Below are positions 5,480 through 6,882 of a stretch of 6,882 nucleotides of DNA, one piece after another. This DNA comes from Syntrophobacterales bacterium (GTDB taxonomy: Bacteria; Desulfobacterota; Syntrophobacteria; BM002). Location of the stretch: positions 1-6,882 of the forward strand of contig JAUWKY010000125.1 in the NCBI GenBank assembly GCA_030613915.1, given 5' to 3'. The translations under genes and the position numbers were made by a program. Within the stretch, counting starts at the first letter, position 1; every line of letters starts with the position of its first letter. The notes under the pieces are model-generated. The model worked only from the letters and a program-made list of their open reading frames with translations. It did not search any database and was not told the origin of the DNA.

Positions 5480-6160
5480 ATGGAAATTATAAGTTCGCTC
5501 GAGATGTTTGAGGTCTTGTTTATTTCGCTGGGAGGAATACTGTGCATCTATCTCGGCTATCGTCTTCTTACGATAGGCGCAAACCAACCATTTGATATAT
5601 TTTCAGACCTGAAAGGATGGAGATTTAGAACTGCTAACTTGGCTCCTGGCGTTTTCTTTGCGGTCTTGGGGTCAGTAGTACTCTGTTCTCCGGTTATAAC
5701 GAGTGCAATATCCATTCTGCAGAAAGAAACGTTCATAAATAGGTATGCAACTAAATTGATACTGGATGAGTTAGTTGAAAAAAATAAGAAAATTAGAAGT
5801 TACCAATTAGAAAATGATGTGTCTCTTAAGGAAGCGAGAAGCAAACTCTCGCCTGCTCCTGATGATTCTTCCCCACCAAAGTTGAAAGAATCAAACAAAG
5901 CTGTTGTGACGTCTCAGCGGTTACGCCTGCGAAAAAAGCCGGGCATAAATCATCAAATTGTTGGTGTCTTACGTAGAGGAGAGGTCATTACAGTAAAAGA
6001 AACAAGAGGAGTGTGGCTACGAATATCGACTAATGAGAACGCGGATGGTTGGGTTCACGGGAACTATGTTAGACGACAACAAGGCACTGAGACTGCCGAA
6101 TCAAACGAAACCGCTCTGCTCTTAAGTTCCAATCCTTTGGAATATTCATCTCCCGAGTGA
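5480..6160 (+). CDS. Two-helix membrane protein with bacterial SH3 domain
   Basis: This 226-residue protein has two hydrophobic helices (about 9-31 and 53-76). A charged helical stretch (80-120) and a polar proline/serine-rich linker (121-140) follow. Next is an SH3b-type domain (about 142-198) with LRLRKKPG, VGVLRRGEVITV, WLRI and GWVHGNYV, then a short acidic tail. SH3b domains often bind cell-wall peptides. If both termini face outside, the domain would sit at the envelope, but charge flanking the helices does not settle topology. ATG at 5480 is chosen because GAGGTG (5467-5472) lies seven bases upstream. An extension to the TTG at 5405 adds residues without a binding site. No enzyme domain is present. 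The gene is alone, with repeat elements on both sides. Its specific role is unknown. Confidence 0.8.
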   Translation: MEIISSLEMFEVLFISLGGILCIYLGYRLLTIGANQPFDIFSDLKGWRFRTANLAPGVFFAVLGSVVLCSPVITSAISILQKETFINRYATKLILDELVEKNKKIRSYQLENDVSLKEARSKLSPAPDDSSPPKLKESNKAVVTSQRLRLRKKPGINHQIVGVLRRGEVITVKETRGVWLRISTNENADGWVHGNYVRRQQGTETAESNETALLLSSNPLEYSSPE

Positions 6161-6181
6161 TAATTGTTAGCCTCGACCCCA

Positions 6182-6378
6182 CTAGCCCGGATATTTCATG
6201 AATCACTTGCTGCGACCACGGATATGGCCGTCCTTCCTGGCGTCCTCGGGTGTCGGCCCCTGCGACGTACCGTTCAGGTACGCCTCGGAACCAATCCCGC
6301 GGTGCCGCGGGACGGTTGCCCGGTGGCGCGCCCATCTTCGTGGTCTCGCGACAGCAATTCATGTAATATCCGGGCTAG
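6182..6378. mobile_element. 197-bp non-coding element with 14-bp terminal inverted repeats
   Basis: CTAGCCCGGATATT (6182-6195) and AATATCCGGGCTAG (6365-6378) are perfect inverted repeats. Pairing resumes inward with gaps: CATGAAT and TGCTG, then GACCACG on the left, against GTGGTC, CAGCA and ATTCATG on the right. Inside are CGTACC/GGTACG (6266-6271, 6277-6282) around the loop GTTCA, and an 8-bp stem TCCCGCGG/CCGCGGGA (6295-6302, 6305-6312) extended by AACC/GGTT. It encodes no credible protein. The architecture is MITE-like, but I see no clear target-site duplication, so it could instead be a dispersed structured repeat. Confidence 0.6.
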
Positions 6379-6469
6379 CATACTGACCCAAAAACATTGA
6401 TAAATGAGGGGTCGCCTCTGCCCCATACTCCTTTGTGCTCGCTTGTTTCAGCATTTGAACATCGGGGTC

Positions 6470-6488
6470 ACATCTTCAGCCACATTTC
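6470..6488. repeat. Solo copy of the CACATCTTCAGC motif
   Basis: CACATCTTCAGC followed by a near match to AAACATTT repeats the left inner arm of the nested inverted repeat at 5269-5288. Here it has no inverted partner nearby, so it may be a decayed or half element. Confidence 0.5.
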
Positions 6489-6619
6489 CTAATAATATTG
6501 ACAAGTCCACATAGTGTGTCTTAGCTTACAAAGCAACCTGCTCTTTCACCCTCAATCCGGATTTGTTTGGTGGGGCGAGAATTGAGCTGCCTTGCTTAGT
6601 AAGTAGCATTGGAGTGAAT

Positions 6620-6754
6620 AAAAATTCCAAATAACAAATCACAAATCCCAAACAAATCACAATGACCAAAATTCAAAATTACAAACCTGTTTTTGTCATT
6701 GAATATTGGAATTTGGGATTTCATTGTAATTTGGTGCTTGGAATTTGATATTTT
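6620..6754. repeat. AT-rich heptad-periodic imperfect palindrome
   Basis: The left half (6624-6684) is mostly 7-base blocks of the form ATNNCAA, such as ATTCCAA, ATAACAA, ATCACAA and ATCCCAA. After a short centre near 6687-6692 the right half carries the complementary pattern, with blocks such as TTGTCAT, TGGAATT and TGGGATT. The two halves are imperfectly inverted. Bases 6729-6747 are an exact inverted copy of 288-306. No protein is credible here despite an open frame on the minus strand. Confidence 0.75.
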
Positions 6755-6844
6755 GCAGTGCTCCAATACTCGGGTTTGAGAACCAACAAACTTTAGCAAG
6801 GCCAGGACGACTTAGTTTCTGAGGGAGTAACAGAAGGTACTTAT

Positions 6845-6882
6845 ATGTCAACGAAGAAGGGCGTCATAGCTCTCATGGGCTC
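6845..6882 (+). CDS. Start of a protein-coding gene, truncated by the window end
   Basis: An ATG at 6845 with AGAAGG seven bases upstream opens a frame reading MSTKKGVIALMG and then S, which is still open at the edge. Hydrophobic VIALMGS after a short basic start resembles the first beta strand of a Rossmann-like fold. It recalls the N termini of peptidase S51 or type 1 glutamine amidotransferase-like proteins, but twelve residues cannot establish this. Confidence 0.5.
   Translation, partial: MSTKKGVIALMG

Larger units (their letters stand above)
6161..6844. other. 684-bp repeat-rich intergenic region without a gene
   Basis: Short open frames here fall inside repeats and lack ribosome binding sites and domains. 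The region holds a 197-bp inverted-repeat element (6182-6378), a REP-like motif (6470-6488) and an AT-rich heptad-periodic palindrome (6620-6754). There is also a perfect TTGACA at 6498-6503 whose downstream -10 candidates (TTAGCT, TAGCTT) are poor. Bases 6527-6619 show nothing I can identify. Confidence 0.7.

Noticed and set aside
6233..6320. Integron attC site
   Set aside because: The hairpins lack the paired RYYYAAC and GTTRRRY core sites in the required positions, and no integrase is present.
6069..6400. Overlapping small open frames on both strands after the SH3 gene
   Set aside because: They lie within the 197-bp inverted-repeat element or overlap the SH3 gene, and have no domains or ribosome binding sites.
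6596..6799. 67-residue minus-strand frame rich in I, F, N and K
   Set aside because: It is the translation of the AT-rich heptad palindrome, not a gene.

Overview
This is a bacterial chromosomal window with four complete genes and the first codons of a fifth. The genes are separated by intergenic spacers unusually full of repeats. No rRNA, tRNA, CRISPR array, transposase or phage gene is visible. The organism cannot be named from these genes. A Ni-type LarA-family enzyme, a HAMP/SpoIIE phosphatase, an EamA permease and many palindromic intergenic repeats would suit an uncultured anaerobe, for example a Chloroflexota/Dehalococcoidia-like or deltaproteobacterial lineage. That is a low-confidence guess.

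Layout, left to right. Bases 1-380 hold no gene. They contain a candidate promoter and a long hairpin, both facing the left edge, then several tandem arrays with a 7-base period. Bases 381-1421 (minus) encode an EamA/DMT-type ten-helix permease with a very histidine-rich C-terminal tail. Bases 1422-1932 are a divergent spacer with a promoter for the permease, a 121-bp palindromic repeat and a group of hairpins. Bases 1933-3225 (plus) encode a LarA-like (lactate racemase family, DUF2088) protein with the catalytic residues of nickel-pincer enzymes. It converges on bases 3327-4988 (minus), a membrane-anchored HAMP-SpoIIE/PP2C phosphatase of RsbU type. Bases 4989-5479 hold the phosphatase promoter and a nested inverted repeat. 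Bases 5480-6160 (plus) encode a small membrane protein with a bacterial SH3 domain. Bases 6161-6844 hold no gene but contain a 197-bp element with 14-bp terminal inverted repeats, a REP-like copy and an AT-rich heptad-periodic palindrome. A new reading frame begins at 6845 and runs off the window.

The genes do not form an operon: each sits alone in its own transcription unit. Two functional links are worth noting, both inferred. The permease tail looks able to bind Ni/Co/Zn and faces a gene for a probably nickel-dependent enzyme. The phosphatase would normally feed a partner-switching anti-sigma/STAS pathway, whose other members are not in this window.

The most unusual content is intergenic. 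There is a 7-bp periodicity shared by tandem arrays at both ends of the window, with a 19-nt exact inverted match between them. There is also a conserved three-part element found upstream of the LarA-like gene and again inside the 197-bp terminal-inverted-repeat element.
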